Assembly (NCBI RefSeq): GCF_003344535.1
Contig: NZ_QPKS01000003.1
Location: forward strand, 1 to 64,000
Length of the DNA: 64,000 nt
Source: Exiguobacterium flavidum
GTDB lineage: Bacteria > Bacillota > Bacilli > Exiguobacteriales > Exiguobacteriaceae
Reading direction: 5' to 3'
Part shown: positions 26,232-34,275 of the stretch, piece after piece
Layout of the letters: every line of letters starts with the position of its first letter
Position numbering within the stretch: position 1 is the first letter of the stretch
Translations under genes and position numbers: made by a program
Notes under the pieces: model-generated
Told to the model about the DNA's origin: nothing
Databases searched by the model: none
What the model saw: the letters and a program-made list of their open reading frames with translations, nothing else

Positions 26232-26687
26232 CTACTTTCGCTCGACGACCATCTGATAATTGCCGAGCAGGAATTTGATTTGATACGCATCCTCGGGCGA
26301 CTGGCAGTACCAGGTCGCAGCATAGGTGGAATGATAGCTTTTGAAGTAGATCGTCCTGCTTCCTGTCGGTACCAAACAGCGGTTTCCCGGATGCAGCTCC
26401 CGCTCGAAAAGGATTTTTTGCCCATCGAATGCATAGTAAGCTCTTCCCGTCGCTTCCCAAACGAATTGTAATCCATTCAACTCATCCGGACGTGTGATTT
26501 GACGGAGCCTAAGCGTCTTCATGTCCTGCCGCAATTGCAGCAGGTCCGGCTCGAAATTATTCTTCTCTCCAAAAGGCACTGCTCTCTCGCGTATGAACAG
26601 GAGGAGCAATAATCCGATCAGCAACAAGACGAACGTCGTCTCGAGCAAGGTGAACCCATCATTCGACCAGTTCGCCGGTCGCCGCAT
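26232..26687 (-). CDS. comGD: Competence pseudopilin ComGD
   Basis: 151 aa from the ATG at 26687 (AAGGTG about 10 nt upstream); an ATG at 26696 is the alternative. Leader MRRPANWSNDG, prepilin peptidase site before FTLLETTFVLLLIGLLLLLF, then a variable pseudopilin body with two Cys (about 102 and 125). Overlaps the comGC stop by 29 bp. Confidence 0.87.
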   Translation of the reverse strand: MRRPANWSNDGFTLLETTFVLLLIGLLLLLFIRERAVPFGEKNNFEPDLLQLRQDMKTLRLRQITRPDELNGLQFVWEATGRAYYAFDGQKILFERELHPGNRCLVPTGSRTIYFKSYHSTYAATWYCQSPEDAYQIKFLLGNYQMVVERK

Positions 26688-26961
26688 TATATGCATACAC
26701 CTTCCCGTCACATGTCATCTCCGACGGCTTCGCTTCAGACCCCCGGTTGATGACCTGGAGCGTTTCCGGATATTTCTTTTCTTTAGCGTAATAAAGATTT
26801 ATTTCTGAGCGGATGACACGGATGTTCGCTTCACAACTTACGCCGCTCGCCTGCTCTTTCCCGTTCGTCATCGTCGGGATGAGTACGAGCAACAGAAGAG
26901 AGATGATCAATAGCACAGCAGCCATTTCAAGGAGCGTAAAACCGTCTTCACTTTTCCACAT
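26659..26961 (-). CDS. comGC: Major competence pseudopilin ComGC
   Basis: 100 aa from the ATG at 26961. Short leader MWKSEDG, prepilin peptidase site and helix FTLLEMAAVLLIISLLLLVLI, then the ComGC body with two cysteines (C in VSCEANIRV and MTCDGKVY) that could form the intramolecular disulfide of this protein. The strong ribosome site lies 38 nt upstream behind a hairpin; see 26969-27007. A GTG at 27012 would give an atypical 28-residue leader. Confidence 0.9.
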   Translation of the reverse strand: MWKSEDGFTLLEMAAVLLIISLLLLVLIPTMTNGKEQASGVSCEANIRVIRSEINLYYAKEKKYPETLQVINRGSEAKPSEMTCDGKVYAYNAATGELVE

Positions 26962-26968
26962 ATGAACC

Positions 26969-27007
26969 GGGTCTTCGCTGAGTTCTGGCGAAGCCCTTTC
27001 ACCTCCC
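26969..27007 (-). promoter_or_regulatory. comGC Shine-Dalgarno separated from start by a hairpin
   Basis: Minus strand: GGGAGGTGA (26999-27007), AA, then a stem of nine pairs with one bulged A (GGGCTTCGC with GCGAAGACCC, 9-nt loop; 26969-26996), then GGTTCAT and the ATG. Linear spacing from ribosome site to ATG is too long (about 37 nt), but about 9-10 nt remain when the hairpin is excluded. Confidence 0.5.
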
Positions 27008-27018
27008 GCCACCTATTT

Positions 27019-28017
27019 TCAAAACGGCAAATCTTTGATCGCAAGCTGGATTGGATAGTACAGAATAAAAAAGAGACCGCCCGTGACCACAGTCAAAACA
27101 CCATAAAGCAAAGGCTCGAACCAGGCAAGCATCCGTTCTATCATTTCCTCGATCTTCTCATGCAGCAATTCGGTCTGCTCAAGCAGCAAGTTACCGAGGT
27201 CACCGCCTTCAGTTGCCAGATGGACAAGCCCGATCGTCTCGAAGTCGATATACGCCTCTGCCGCCATCGCCTCTGTAAGCCGTTCGCCCTTATACTGTCG
27301 CTCATGAAGAACCTTGTACATGCGTCCGGTTTCCCCTGTATGGTTATCCTTCAGCGACGAGAACGTCTCTTCAAGGGAGAAGCCAGCCTGAACGAACGAT
27401 CCAACTTCGAGTGTGAACAAGTAGGTCCAGTAGAGACTGACGACGGAATGGACCGGTTTGATGCGTAACAAGGTGTTGATGGGCAGTTTTTTGACAAGTA
27501 GGAGCGCGGAAAGGGTGAAGAGGACGGGAGCGAAAGCGATGGCATAACGATATGCAGGGTCGAGAAGTATCCTGAACAGGCCCAATGTCCCCGGTGTACT
27601 AAGCGCGAGAAGTGACGGGAGGACATATATGGCGTAAAAGATGAACAACATGAGCAAGCTTACACACAGAAGGAAGGGATAACGGGTCACTTTCCGAAAC
27701 CGTTTCTTCGCCCCGTCTCCGAGTTCAAGCAGTCTTACCACCTGTCGCAGGCTGGGGAGTGGCCGGTCCGTACGGTCCCCGACCGCGATGAGATTCTCGA
27801 GCGACTCCGGAAGTCTCAGCGGTTTGAATGCATCCGAAAAGGAAGCCCCGACCTCGAATTCCAACTCCATCTGCTCAATCACCAGCAACAGTGACGAGGC
27901 CTCATAATTTTTCAGGATTCGAAGGGTTTCCTTGACTGAGATCCCTTGCTCGACAAGCCTGATGAACCGTTTTAAAAATCTCGTTTGATGACTGATCGTG
28001 ATCGCTCGACGATGCAA
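27019..28017 (-). CDS. comGB: Competence pseudopilus platform protein ComGB
   Basis: 332 aa from TTG 28017 (AAGGAG 7 nt upstream, inside comGA); no ATG or GTG is available nearer the conserved start. T2SS-F family inner-membrane protein: two GspF domains (about 10-120 and 210-320), membrane segments near 120-145, 165-190 and 300-325. It anchors the pseudopilus. Overlaps comGA by 46 bp. Confidence 0.9.
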   Translation of the reverse strand: MHRRAITISHQTRFLKRFIRLVEQGISVKETLRILKNYEASSLLLVIEQMELEFEVGASFSDAFKPLRLPESLENLIAVGDRTDRPLPSLRQVVRLLELGDGAKKRFRKVTRYPFLLCVSLLMLFIFYAIYVLPSLLALSTPGTLGLFRILLDPAYRYAIAFAPVLFTLSALLLVKKLPINTLLRIKPVHSVVSLYWTYLFTLEVGSFVQAGFSLEETFSSLKDNHTGETGRMYKVLHERQYKGERLTEAMAAEAYIDFETIGLVHLATEGGDLGNLLLEQTELLHEKIEEMIERMLAWFEPLLYGVLTVVTGGLFFILYYPIQLAIKDLPF

Positions 28018-28814
28018 CGGACCTCTCCTTCCTGACGCATGACATGGATGAAGCAGTCGCAAATCTCAAGCTCCATTTGTGTGATTCCAAGTGAGCGGAG
28101 GCGCTGTTTCGCCTCACCTATCGACCCTGCATGTAGCGTGAACACGACGACATGACCGCTCAAGGCAGCATTCATCGACAGTTTAGCTGCCGCCTTCGAC
28201 CTCACTTCACCGAAAGCTATCCAGTCCGGGTCAGCTCGCAACACCTCCTCGAAATAACGTTCGGCCGTGACCCCTGCCTTCTCATTTAACTCGAGTTGCA
28301 GTACACCTGCGACATCCGACTCGACGGGATCCTCGATCGAGATGACACGCTTGCCTTTGATCGCTTGCAAAATCGAATACAACAATGTCGTCTTTCCTGC
28401 ACCTGTCGTTCCCGAAATGACGATACAGCCGCTCTGCTTGTCCTGTATCCACGTCAGGTGTCCAGATGCTCTCAACAACCCCTCGGCCGAAGAGACATTT
28501 ACGTTCGGTCGATACAAGCGCCACGACATCGCCTCACCGTACTTGGTGGGCAGTAACGCAATCCGGATCCCCCCACTTTCAAGCGGGTATCGGCCTGTCT
28601 GCGGAACCCGTTCGTTCTGTTCCTTCATGTTCGCAAGATAACGCATGTGGCTGACGAGCACTTCATATCGCCCCTTTTCAAGCGGTTCAAGCTCATCAAG
28701 CTGTTGACCGTTCCGTACAAGCAGACGGACTCTTCTTTCTTCCGGGACGAAATGGACGTCCGTCGCCTCCATCCGGACGAATTTCGTGACCCATTCTTCG
28801 ACGAGACGCCGCAT
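27972..28814 (-). CDS. comGA: Competence pseudopilus assembly ATPase ComGA
   Basis: 280 aa from the ATG at 28814 (GGAGGTG 5 nt upstream). GspE/PilB family with Walker A SGTTGAGKTTLL (about 135), Asp box VISIEDPVE, Walker B DPDWIAFGEVRS and His box GHVVVFTLHAGS. It is shorter than the roughly 350 aa Bacillus protein, lacking C-terminal sequence. It powers pseudopilus assembly for DNA uptake. The start lies only 28 nt after the mgsR terminator. Confidence 0.93.
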   Translation of the reverse strand: MRRLVEEWVTKFVRMEATDVHFVPEERRVRLLVRNGQQLDELEPLEKGRYEVLVSHMRYLANMKEQNERVPQTGRYPLESGGIRIALLPTKYGEAMSWRLYRPNVNVSSAEGLLRASGHLTWIQDKQSGCIVISGTTGAGKTTLLYSILQAIKGKRVISIEDPVESDVAGVLQLELNEKAGVTAERYFEEVLRADPDWIAFGEVRSKAAAKLSMNAALSGHVVVFTLHAGSIGEAKQRLRSLGITQMELEICDCFIHVMRQEGEVRCIVERSRSVIKRDF

Positions 28815-28842
28815 CGACTCACCTCCTGCATCGACTCTACGC

Positions 28843-28871
28843 AAAAAAAGAAGCCTGAGCAATCAGGCTTC
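28843..28871 (-). terminator. Terminator between mgsR and comGA
   Basis: Minus strand GAAGCCTGA/TCAGGCTTC stem, loop TTGC, T7; it begins 2 bp after the mgsR stop. Confidence 0.87.
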
Positions 28872-28873
28872 TT

Positions 28874-29260
28874 TCATGATACATAGGCGATTGTACGAGG
28901 TTTCCGTTTCGTCAGCGTTTCCAGACCCGGCTTATCATAACCAATGACCAGCTGTTTGCCATCTGTGAGGATCGGACGACGCAACAGCTTCGGATTGTCA
29001 CTCATCAAACGGAGCAGCTCGCTCAATTTCATGTCTTCGATTTCGACGCCGAGGTCTTTGAATGCCTGACTGCGAGTCGCAAGAAGACTTTCGATGCCAT
29101 CGGTCGAGAGCTTAAGCAATTCCATCAACTCATCGACGGTCGGAGCATTGCGGAAGAGGTGACGCTCCTCTATTTCCACGCACTCCTCCTTCAGCCACGT
29201 TTTCGTTTTACGGCAAGATGTACAGCTCGGATAGGTGAAGAAGATCAAACTATTTGACAT
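28874..29260 (-). CDS. mgsR: Spx/MgsR-family regulator (ArsC fold)
   Basis: 128 aa from the ATG at 29260 (GGAGGAG 5 nt upstream). Redox CXXC at C13/C16 (YPSCTSCRKTKTWL), RPILTDGKQLVIGYDKP near the C-terminus. The family binds the RNA polymerase alpha CTD. Its position beside comGA and yqgY/yqgX matches mgsR (yqgZ) of Bacillus, the SigB-dependent stress regulator, rather than spx. An inverted repeat overlaps its likely -35. Confidence 0.88.
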   Translation of the reverse strand: MSNSLIFFTYPSCTSCRKTKTWLKEECVEIEERHLFRNAPTVDELMELLKLSTDGIESLLATRSQAFKDLGVEIEDMKLSELLRLMSDNPKLLRRPILTDGKQLVIGYDKPGLETLTKRKPRTIAYVS

Positions 29261-29324
29261 TGTCGCTCCTCCTTTCAGCCTTTGGGACGATTCTATATGT
29301 TGAATATACCACTCCCAAATCACT

Positions 29325-29343
29325 TTGTACATGATTTGTACAA
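29325..29343. promoter_or_regulatory. Dyad TTGTACA-N5-TGTACAA upstream of mgsR
   Basis: A perfect 7+7 inverted repeat with 5-nt spacer in the mgsR-yqgY intergenic region. One arm (TGTACA) would be the -35 of a minus-strand promoter with TATATT 17 nt downstream, so a bound protein should affect mgsR. Confidence 0.45.
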
Positions 29344-29413
29344 CTTTTGTATAAATATTTTTTCTATTTCATCTTTTGTTCACAGTTATTCCTCATCAAT
29401 CCCTAGAACAGGA

Positions 29414-29442
29414 TAGACGTTTCATTGTTTGCTTGGTAAAAT
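29414..29442 (+). promoter_or_regulatory. Predicted promoter of yqgY
   Basis: TAGACG (29414-29419), 17-nt spacer, TAAAAT (29437-29442), 44 bp before the yqgY ATG. Confidence 0.5.
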
Positions 29443-29486
29443 AAGTACGTGTATTGACTATCTGTCGGATTTAGGGGGTTATATGA

Positions 29487-29750
29487 ATGGGGAGAATGTA
29501 CCGCGTACTAGGATTCTGGACTGGAATCATCGCAGTCATGGCGTTTATCGGCGCGCTCGGCGGTGACGCAAGCTCGAGCGAACATACGGATTCATTTTTG
29601 GTCATGGGCTTCGTCTTCTTGGCACAAACTGTCTTTTTTGCAGCGCTTGGCTACTTGCGTTTGACTGAAAAGGTCTACGTGTATATCTTTGCTGCATACT
29701 TGACTGTATTCTTCATCGTCTTCACTTACTGGACGAACTTCCAGATGTGA
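29487..29750 (+). CDS. yqgY: DUF2626 membrane protein YqgY
   Basis: 87 aa. MGRMYRVLGFWTGIIAVMAF is the DUF2626 N-terminus; three membrane helices (about 8-25, 38-56, 62-82), ending YLTVFFIVFTYWTNFQM. Function unknown. It sits beside yqgX as in Bacillus, followed by a bidirectional terminator. AGGGGG lies upstream of the ATG. Confidence 0.9.
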   Translation: MGRMYRVLGFWTGIIAVMAFIGALGGDASSSEHTDSFLVMGFVFLAQTVFFAALGYLRLTEKVYVYIFAAYLTVFFIVFTYWTNFQM

Positions 29751-29753
29751 ATG

Positions 29754-29794
29754 CAAAAAAACCGCTCCTCGCAAATCGCGAAGAGCGGTTTTTT
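29754..29794. terminator. Bidirectional terminator between yqgY and yqgX
   Basis: AACCGCTCCTCGC with CGCGAAGAGCGGTT (one internal mismatch), flanked by A7 on the left and T-runs on the right, between convergent genes. Confidence 0.85.
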
Positions 29795-29797
29795 CGT

Positions 29798-30415
29798 TCA
29801 CAGGAACGGGTTGTGTTTGATTTCACGCCGAATCGTGGTTGATGGGCCGTGTCCGGGGTAGATCGTCGTATCGTGGGGCAATTCAGAAACGAGACGGTCG
29901 AGCGAACGCATCAACAATTCCTGATCGCCTCCGGCAAGGTCGGTCCGGCCGACGCTTCGTTCGAACAGCAAGTCTCCACCGAACGCGATTGCCTGTTCCT
30001 TCAGGTACAGGATGACGCTGCCGGGAGAATGTCCCGGCGTTTCAAGCACATACAATGAAAAAGGCCCGATTTCCAAACGGCCAGGCTTCAACGGCTCATC
30101 GAGCGGCTTGATGCGCATCGGCGGGATGCCGAATCGGGCTGAACCGTTCAAATCGGGATTACCGAGCCACTTCGATTCGTTTGAATGCAGATAGACCTTT
30201 GCACCGGTATGCCGGCGGATCATATCGACACCGCCGATATGGTCGAAATGGGCATGGGTCAAAACGATCGCTTCCACTTTTGCGTCTCGCGCCTCGATCT
30301 CGTCGAAAAAGCGCATGTCTTCCGTACCCGGATCAATGACAAGACAACTGTTCCCGTCAAATAACAAATAACCGTTTTCTGATGCGATTCCTGAAGTGAT
30401 GGTCACAAGTTCCAT
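29798..30415 (-). CDS. yqgX: Metallo-beta-lactamase-fold hydrolase (YqgX)
   Basis: 205 aa from the ATG at 30415 (AAGGGGA 7 nt upstream). HxHxDH metal motif LTHAHFDHIGG (about 56-66), further ligands in TPGHSPGSV and PGHGPSTTI. Glyoxalase II-like family: hydroxyacylglutathione hydrolase, bacillithiol-conjugate or other thioester hydrolase are possible. The gshF gene in this window makes a glutathione-thioester substrate conceivable, but that is inference. Confidence 0.9.
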   Translation of the reverse strand: MELVTITSGIASENGYLLFDGNSCLVIDPGTEDMRFFDEIEARDAKVEAIVLTHAHFDHIGGVDMIRRHTGAKVYLHSNESKWLGNPDLNGSARFGIPPMRIKPLDEPLKPGRLEIGPFSLYVLETPGHSPGSVILYLKEQAIAFGGDLLFERSVGRTDLAGGDQELLMRSLDRLVSELPHDTTIYPGHGPSTTIRREIKHNPFL

Positions 30416-30580
30416 AAGTGATTCCCCTTTGATTGAATTCGTCCTCTCCACTATACACGAAATTGTCGAAAGTTCCTCGACTGCCCTCTCGACTTTATCG
30501 TTGCAGTGGGCTACACTTGAAAGTGAGATTTAAGTGAAATCTTCGTGAACTTCACGATGTGATTCAAAGGGGGATACATC

Positions 30581-30760
30581 ATGCATTTGGATCAACCACT
30601 CGGTTGGCTTTTCGTGGCAGTAGCAATCGTCGGAATTTGGGCGATCGTTCGCTCGCTTAAGAAGCGTCAAATGTTTCCACTCATCTTCGCGGGTCTGACT
30701 GTTCTTTTGTTCGGTTGGTTCGGCGTGATGACATTGATCTTCGGTGGGATTCCATCTTAA
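30581..30760 (+). CDS. yqgW: DUF2759 small membrane protein YqgW
   Basis: 59 aa; the ATG at 30581 has AAGGGGG 7 nt upstream. Two membrane helices (about 9-24 and 33-53), with KKRQMFPLIFAGLTVLLFGWFG between and after. Short length, topology and position beside yqgX match the DUF2759 family (YqgW). Function unknown. A very long terminator follows. Confidence 0.8.
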   Translation: MHLDQPLGWLFVAVAIVGIWAIVRSLKKRQMFPLIFAGLTVLLFGWFGVMTLIFGGIPS

Positions 30761-30810
30761 CGAAGACGGCAACGGGAATGAATCGCTCAGGCTTTCATTC
30801 TCACTACTTA

Positions 30811-30865
30811 CAAGCAAAAAGGGTCTTGGTTTCGTCAACGACGGAATCAAGACCCTTTTTGCTTG
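30811..30865. terminator. 18-bp perfect hairpin downstream of yqgW
   Basis: CAAGCAAAAAGGGTCTTG repeats in inverse after a 19-nt loop. T5 lies inside the 3' arm on the plus strand, so it can terminate yqgW; on the minus strand it backs up the ltaS terminator. Confidence 0.75.
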
Positions 30866-30870
30866 TATTC

Positions 30871-30903
30871 AAAAAAAGTCTGCCGCCCGAGAAGGGCGAC
30901 AGA
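30871..30903 (-). terminator. Rho-independent terminator after ltaS
   Basis: Minus strand TCTGTCGCCC/GGGCGGCAGA stem (one G-U), then C and T7, 10 bp after the ltaS stop. Confidence 0.85.
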
Positions 30904-30913
30904 ACTGTCGACA

Positions 30914-32836
30914 TTAGTTTGTGCGTTGCAGGAAGCGAAGCAGGTCTCCGTAGATGACCTGATCCGAAAGACCAAGTTCCTTCTCGGATGTCTTCGTGCT
31001 CTCTTTACAAAGGGCACTGTCGGCCGCCGCCAACTCTTCGCCCGTCTCGCGGTCGAAACACGTCTCCTGCGTATAGACGATCTCGTCCGTGATGACCGAA
31101 CCGTCACGGAACAGCGCATAATCCTTATGCTGTTTCGAGAACAGGTCCGTCCCGAACATGATCTCATCTTTGTAGTCCTTGCCCAGAAGATGGAGAAGTG
31201 TCGGCTTGATGTCGATCTGACTCGATACGTCATCATGCGTCTTCCCTTTCTTTTGTCCCGGAAGATGGATGACGAACGGTACACGCTGCAGCTGAGCGAC
31301 GTCGTACGCAGTCAATTCATCCTTCTCGAGCAACTCCGCCATCGCGGCATTGTGGTTCGTCGAGATACCATAATGGTCTCCGTAAAGGATGAAGATCGTA
31401 TCATCCCATGTCCCGTCAGCCTTGAGCCCATCGATGAACTTCCCAAGCGCCATGTCCTGATAGGCAAGCGCCTGCACATAATGGTTGAGCGTCGTCGAGC
31501 TCGTCTCAAGCGGCGGTACGAGTTCGTGTTCAGGCTTTGGCATCTCGAACGGATAGTGGTTCGTCAATGTCAGGAACTTCGAATAGAACGGACGCGGAAG
31601 ATCCTTCAGCATCGGAAGCGATTGCTCGAAGAATGCGTCGTCAAGCAAGCCCCACTCCGTCATGTCGTCCGGATTCCCGAGTTCATAATCAGTCTCTGAG
31701 AAGAAACGGTCGACACCGAAGTTATTGTAGACGACATCGCGGTTCCAGAACGATTTATTGTTCGCGTGGAACACGGCCGAGTAATACCCGTCTTCCTTCA
31801 GCATCTCAGGCGTGGCACGGAACTCATTCTCCGCATTCGTAAAGAATGCTGCGCCCCGGCCAAGCGGATAGAGAGAGTTCTCAAGGATGAACTCGGCATC
31901 CGACGTCTTGCCTTGCCCTGTGTTGTGGTAGAAGTTCTCCCAGTAGTGTGATTCTTCAATCAACTTGTTCAGGTTCGGCGTGATGTATTCCCCGTTGGTC
32001 GACTTCATGCCGACGGCGAACGACTGCGCCGATTCGAACGATACGACGATGACGTTTTTCCCTTCATATTTCCCGAACATCGCCGGGTTCGGCGCAGCAT
32101 GTTTCGTCCCGACGAAGTTTTGGACATCGGAAAGTTCCGAGCTGTCCGCCATCGCTTTTTGAGCCGATGTCTTCGACTGGATCAGTGCGTCATACATATG
32201 GAAGTTGAACGTTCCGATATTCTTGACGAGCAATTCCCGGTCGAACGCACGAGTCAGAAGTTCCGGGCGTTCCGTCTCAGCAAGTGTCAAGTTTCCGAGG
32301 AAGACGACTGCAGCCGAAACGAATGCGAGAATCGCGCGACCGCGCGATGCGACCGCCTTCGACATGTCGATCTTGCGCAAGAAGAACGGCAGAGCGATCA
32401 AATCACCGACGATGAGAAGGTCTTTCCACGTCAGCAGCGACGTCAGCGAAGCTGACACCGTCTCTGCGTTCGACGTTTGGAACAATACAGGCAACGTCAG
32501 ATAATCATTGAAGAAGCGGAAAAAGATGATGTCCGCGTAGAGAATCAGCGTCGCGACGAAAAGCGTCCCATAGATGAACCATTTCTGGGCATTTCCGCGG
32601 AAGAAGAAACTGAACGCGAACATGAAGAGTGCCGAACTGATCGGATTGATCAGCAAAATGAAGGCTTGTGCCGAGTTCGTCACCGGTACATCGAAGAAGA
32701 ACATATACGCTAAATAGGTTTTTAACCAGATTAATATTGTCGCAATCCAAAAGAGCTTATGCTCTCGGTAGGTGCTCCGCACCTCATGGCCGAATTTCAG
32801 CCGCATCCGTGACCAGATGCCAGAATCCTGTTGCAT
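30914..32836 (-). CDS. ltaS: Lipoteichoic acid synthase (glycerol phosphate polymerase)
   Basis: 640 aa. Five N-terminal membrane helices (about 28-48, 55-80, 87-110, 138-155, 166-185) and an extracellular sulfatase-like domain from about 255. Nucleophile T311 in NTGQGKTSDAEF; Mn ligand E268 (VSFESAQSF); further motifs YGDHYG and GTDLFSKQH. It polymerises glycerol phosphate from phosphatidylglycerol into LTA. Corresponds to yqgS by position. A promoter lies 83 bp upstream. Confidence 0.95.
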   Translation of the reverse strand: MQQDSGIWSRMRLKFGHEVRSTYREHKLFWIATILIWLKTYLAYMFFFDVPVTNSAQAFILLINPISSALFMFAFSFFFRGNAQKWFIYGTLFVATLILYADIIFFRFFNDYLTLPVLFQTSNAETVSASLTSLLTWKDLLIVGDLIALPFFLRKIDMSKAVASRGRAILAFVSAAVVFLGNLTLAETERPELLTRAFDRELLVKNIGTFNFHMYDALIQSKTSAQKAMADSSELSDVQNFVGTKHAAPNPAMFGKYEGKNVIVVSFESAQSFAVGMKSTNGEYITPNLNKLIEESHYWENFYHNTGQGKTSDAEFILENSLYPLGRGAAFFTNAENEFRATPEMLKEDGYYSAVFHANNKSFWNRDVVYNNFGVDRFFSETDYELGNPDDMTEWGLLDDAFFEQSLPMLKDLPRPFYSKFLTLTNHYPFEMPKPEHELVPPLETSSTTLNHYVQALAYQDMALGKFIDGLKADGTWDDTIFILYGDHYGISTNHNAAMAELLEKDELTAYDVAQLQRVPFVIHLPGQKKGKTHDDVSSQIDIKPTLLHLLGKDYKDEIMFGTDLFSKQHKDYALFRDGSVITDEIVYTQETCFDRETGEELAAADSALCKESTKTSEKELGLSDQVIYGDLLRFLQRTN

Positions 32837-32918
32837 ACTCTTTCCTCCTAAACAGCCGCTGAGGACCCATTCCCGTTGACTGTCGTGTATTCTATCTATC
32901 TACCCATATCTCGAGCAA

Positions 32919-32947
32919 ATTTTACGCCTAGTTTAACAAAAAAGCAA
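32919..32947 (-). promoter_or_regulatory. Predicted sigma-A promoter of ltaS
   Basis: Minus strand TTGCTT (32942-32947), 17-nt spacer, TAAAAT (32919-32924). Confidence 0.55.
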
Positions 32948-33000
32948 CCGAATTAAAGAAGTTCCTTTACAATCACATATTTCATTATACGTAATCAAGC

Positions 33001-33026
33001 AAAAAAAGATTCGCCGAAACGAATCT
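33001..33026 (-). terminator. Rho-independent terminator after glcK
   Basis: Minus strand AGATTCG/CGAATCT stem, 6-nt loop, T7, 17 bp after the glcK stop. Confidence 0.83.
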
Positions 33027-33042
33027 TTCATTTACAATGCCG

Positions 33043-33990
33043 TTATTTTAAGAACATCTTCTTCGCGAGCCAACCGCATCCGATGACGCCCGCGTCATTC
33101 GAAAGTTCCGCGACCTTGATCGTCGTCGAACCGAAGACGCGCGGCAATGCGAAGCGCTCGAATTGCTTGCGAAGCGGTGCCAGCAGGACCTCTCCCGCCT
33201 TCGACACCCCTCCGCCGATCACGATGATTTCCGGATTGAGGCTGTTCGCGAGGTTCGACAGCGCGAGCCCGAGGTAATGCGTCACTTCTTCGACGACCTC
33301 TGTCGCGACCGTGTCACCCTGCGCGTAGGCATCAAAGACGTCCTTCGCGGTGACGGCCTTGATATCGTTTAGGACGGTGTCGCGATTCTTGCGCTTCTCA
33401 AGCCCAAGCCTCGCCACTCCCGTCGCTGAGGCGATCGTCTCGAGGCAGCCGGTCCGTCCGCATCCGCAGAGGACTCCGCCTTCGGTCAGCATCGTGATGT
33501 GGCCGATCTCGCCAGCCATCCCGACCGTCCCGTGAACGATGTGACCATTCGTGATGATCCCGCCTCCGACGCCAGTCCCGAGCGTGACGGCGAGCAGCTC
33601 AGTCGCCCCATCTCCTGCGCCTTTCCACATTTCGCCGATCGCCGCGGCGTTCGCATCGTTCTCGATGACGGCAGGAAGACCAGTCAATCGTTCGAATTCG
33701 CCGACGAGCTCGAAGTTCTTCCAGCCGATATTGACCGCCTGCTCGACCACTCCGGAGTTGAAATCGATGAAGCCCGGCGCTCCGATCCCGGCACCGACGA
33801 AGTCTTCGAGCTTCTTGTTGCTCTCCTCGATTTTCTTCAGGAAAGAAGTCGCGATGTCGTGCGGAATTTGTGCCCCGTCATTCAGGATGATCGTCTCGAT
33901 CTCCCATTTCTCGACGATGATTCCTTGCAAGTCCAGAATCGCCATTTTGACGGTCGTCCCGCCGATATCGATGCCTAATAACCACTTCAT
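33043..33990 (-). CDS. glcK: Glucokinase (ROK family)
   Basis: 315 aa from the ATG at 33990 (AGAGGGAG 8 nt upstream; an in-frame TTG two codons earlier is less likely). ATP motif LLGIDIGGTTVKMAI, sugar-binding VIENDANAAAIGE and GLGTGVGGGI-type glycine loop, HxCxCGRxGCxE zinc motif in LCGCGRTGCLETIAS. It phosphorylates glucose; it stands in the conserved yqgQ-glcK cluster and could use glucose released by the amylase and GH57 genes here. Confidence 0.96.
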   Translation of the reverse strand: MKWLLGIDIGGTTVKMAILDLQGIIVEKWEIETIILNDGAQIPHDIATSFLKKIEESNKKLEDFVGAGIGAPGFIDFNSGVVEQAVNIGWKNFELVGEFERLTGLPAVIENDANAAAIGEMWKGAGDGATELLAVTLGTGVGGGIITNGHIVHGTVGMAGEIGHITMLTEGGVLCGCGRTGCLETIASATGVARLGLEKRKNRDTVLNDIKAVTAKDVFDAYAQGDTVATEVVEEVTHYLGLALSNLANSLNPEIIVIGGGVSKAGEVLLAPLRKQFERFALPRVFGSTTIKVAELSNDAGVIGCGWLAKKMFLK

Positions 33991-34077
33991 TTTCAAAACT
34001 CCCTCTGTTTTGTAATCGCTTCCCTTCCTATTTTACTGGATGAGGAAAATTGTGCAAGCCTTTGCACAAATGCAAAT

Positions 34078-34275
34078 TCAAGAATTTCGTGTCTTATTCA
34101 GTTCATGTACGAGGATCAGCTTAGCGGAATCGTAAGTTTTTTTCTCGAGCACGCCCGCCTCCTCGAGCTCGTCGAGTTCAAGCATCATCATCGACAGGTC
34201 TGCCTCCCTGTCTCCGAGATAGACGATCGTCCCGTAAGATTTCAATAGTTGCTGCACATCATACATCGTTTTCAT
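34078..34275 (-). CDS. yqgQ: DUF910 protein YqgQ
   Basis: 65 aa, family-typical. MYDVQQLLKSYGTIVYLGDREADLSMMMLELDEL is the YqgQ helical core. AAAGGAG lies 10 nt before ATG 34275; it overlaps the preceding peptidase by 17 bp. Function unknown, but its linkage to glcK and the yqgP-type rhomboid is conserved. Confidence 0.92.
   Translation of the reverse strand: MKTMYDVQQLLKSYGTIVYLGDREADLSMMMLELDELEEAGVLEKKTYDSAKLILVHELNKTRNS

Noticed and set aside
27012-27014. GTG at 27012 as the comGC start
   Set aside because: It would give a 28-residue, acidic leader before the FTLLE processing site, unlike known ComGC prepilins, and its ribosome site is weak.
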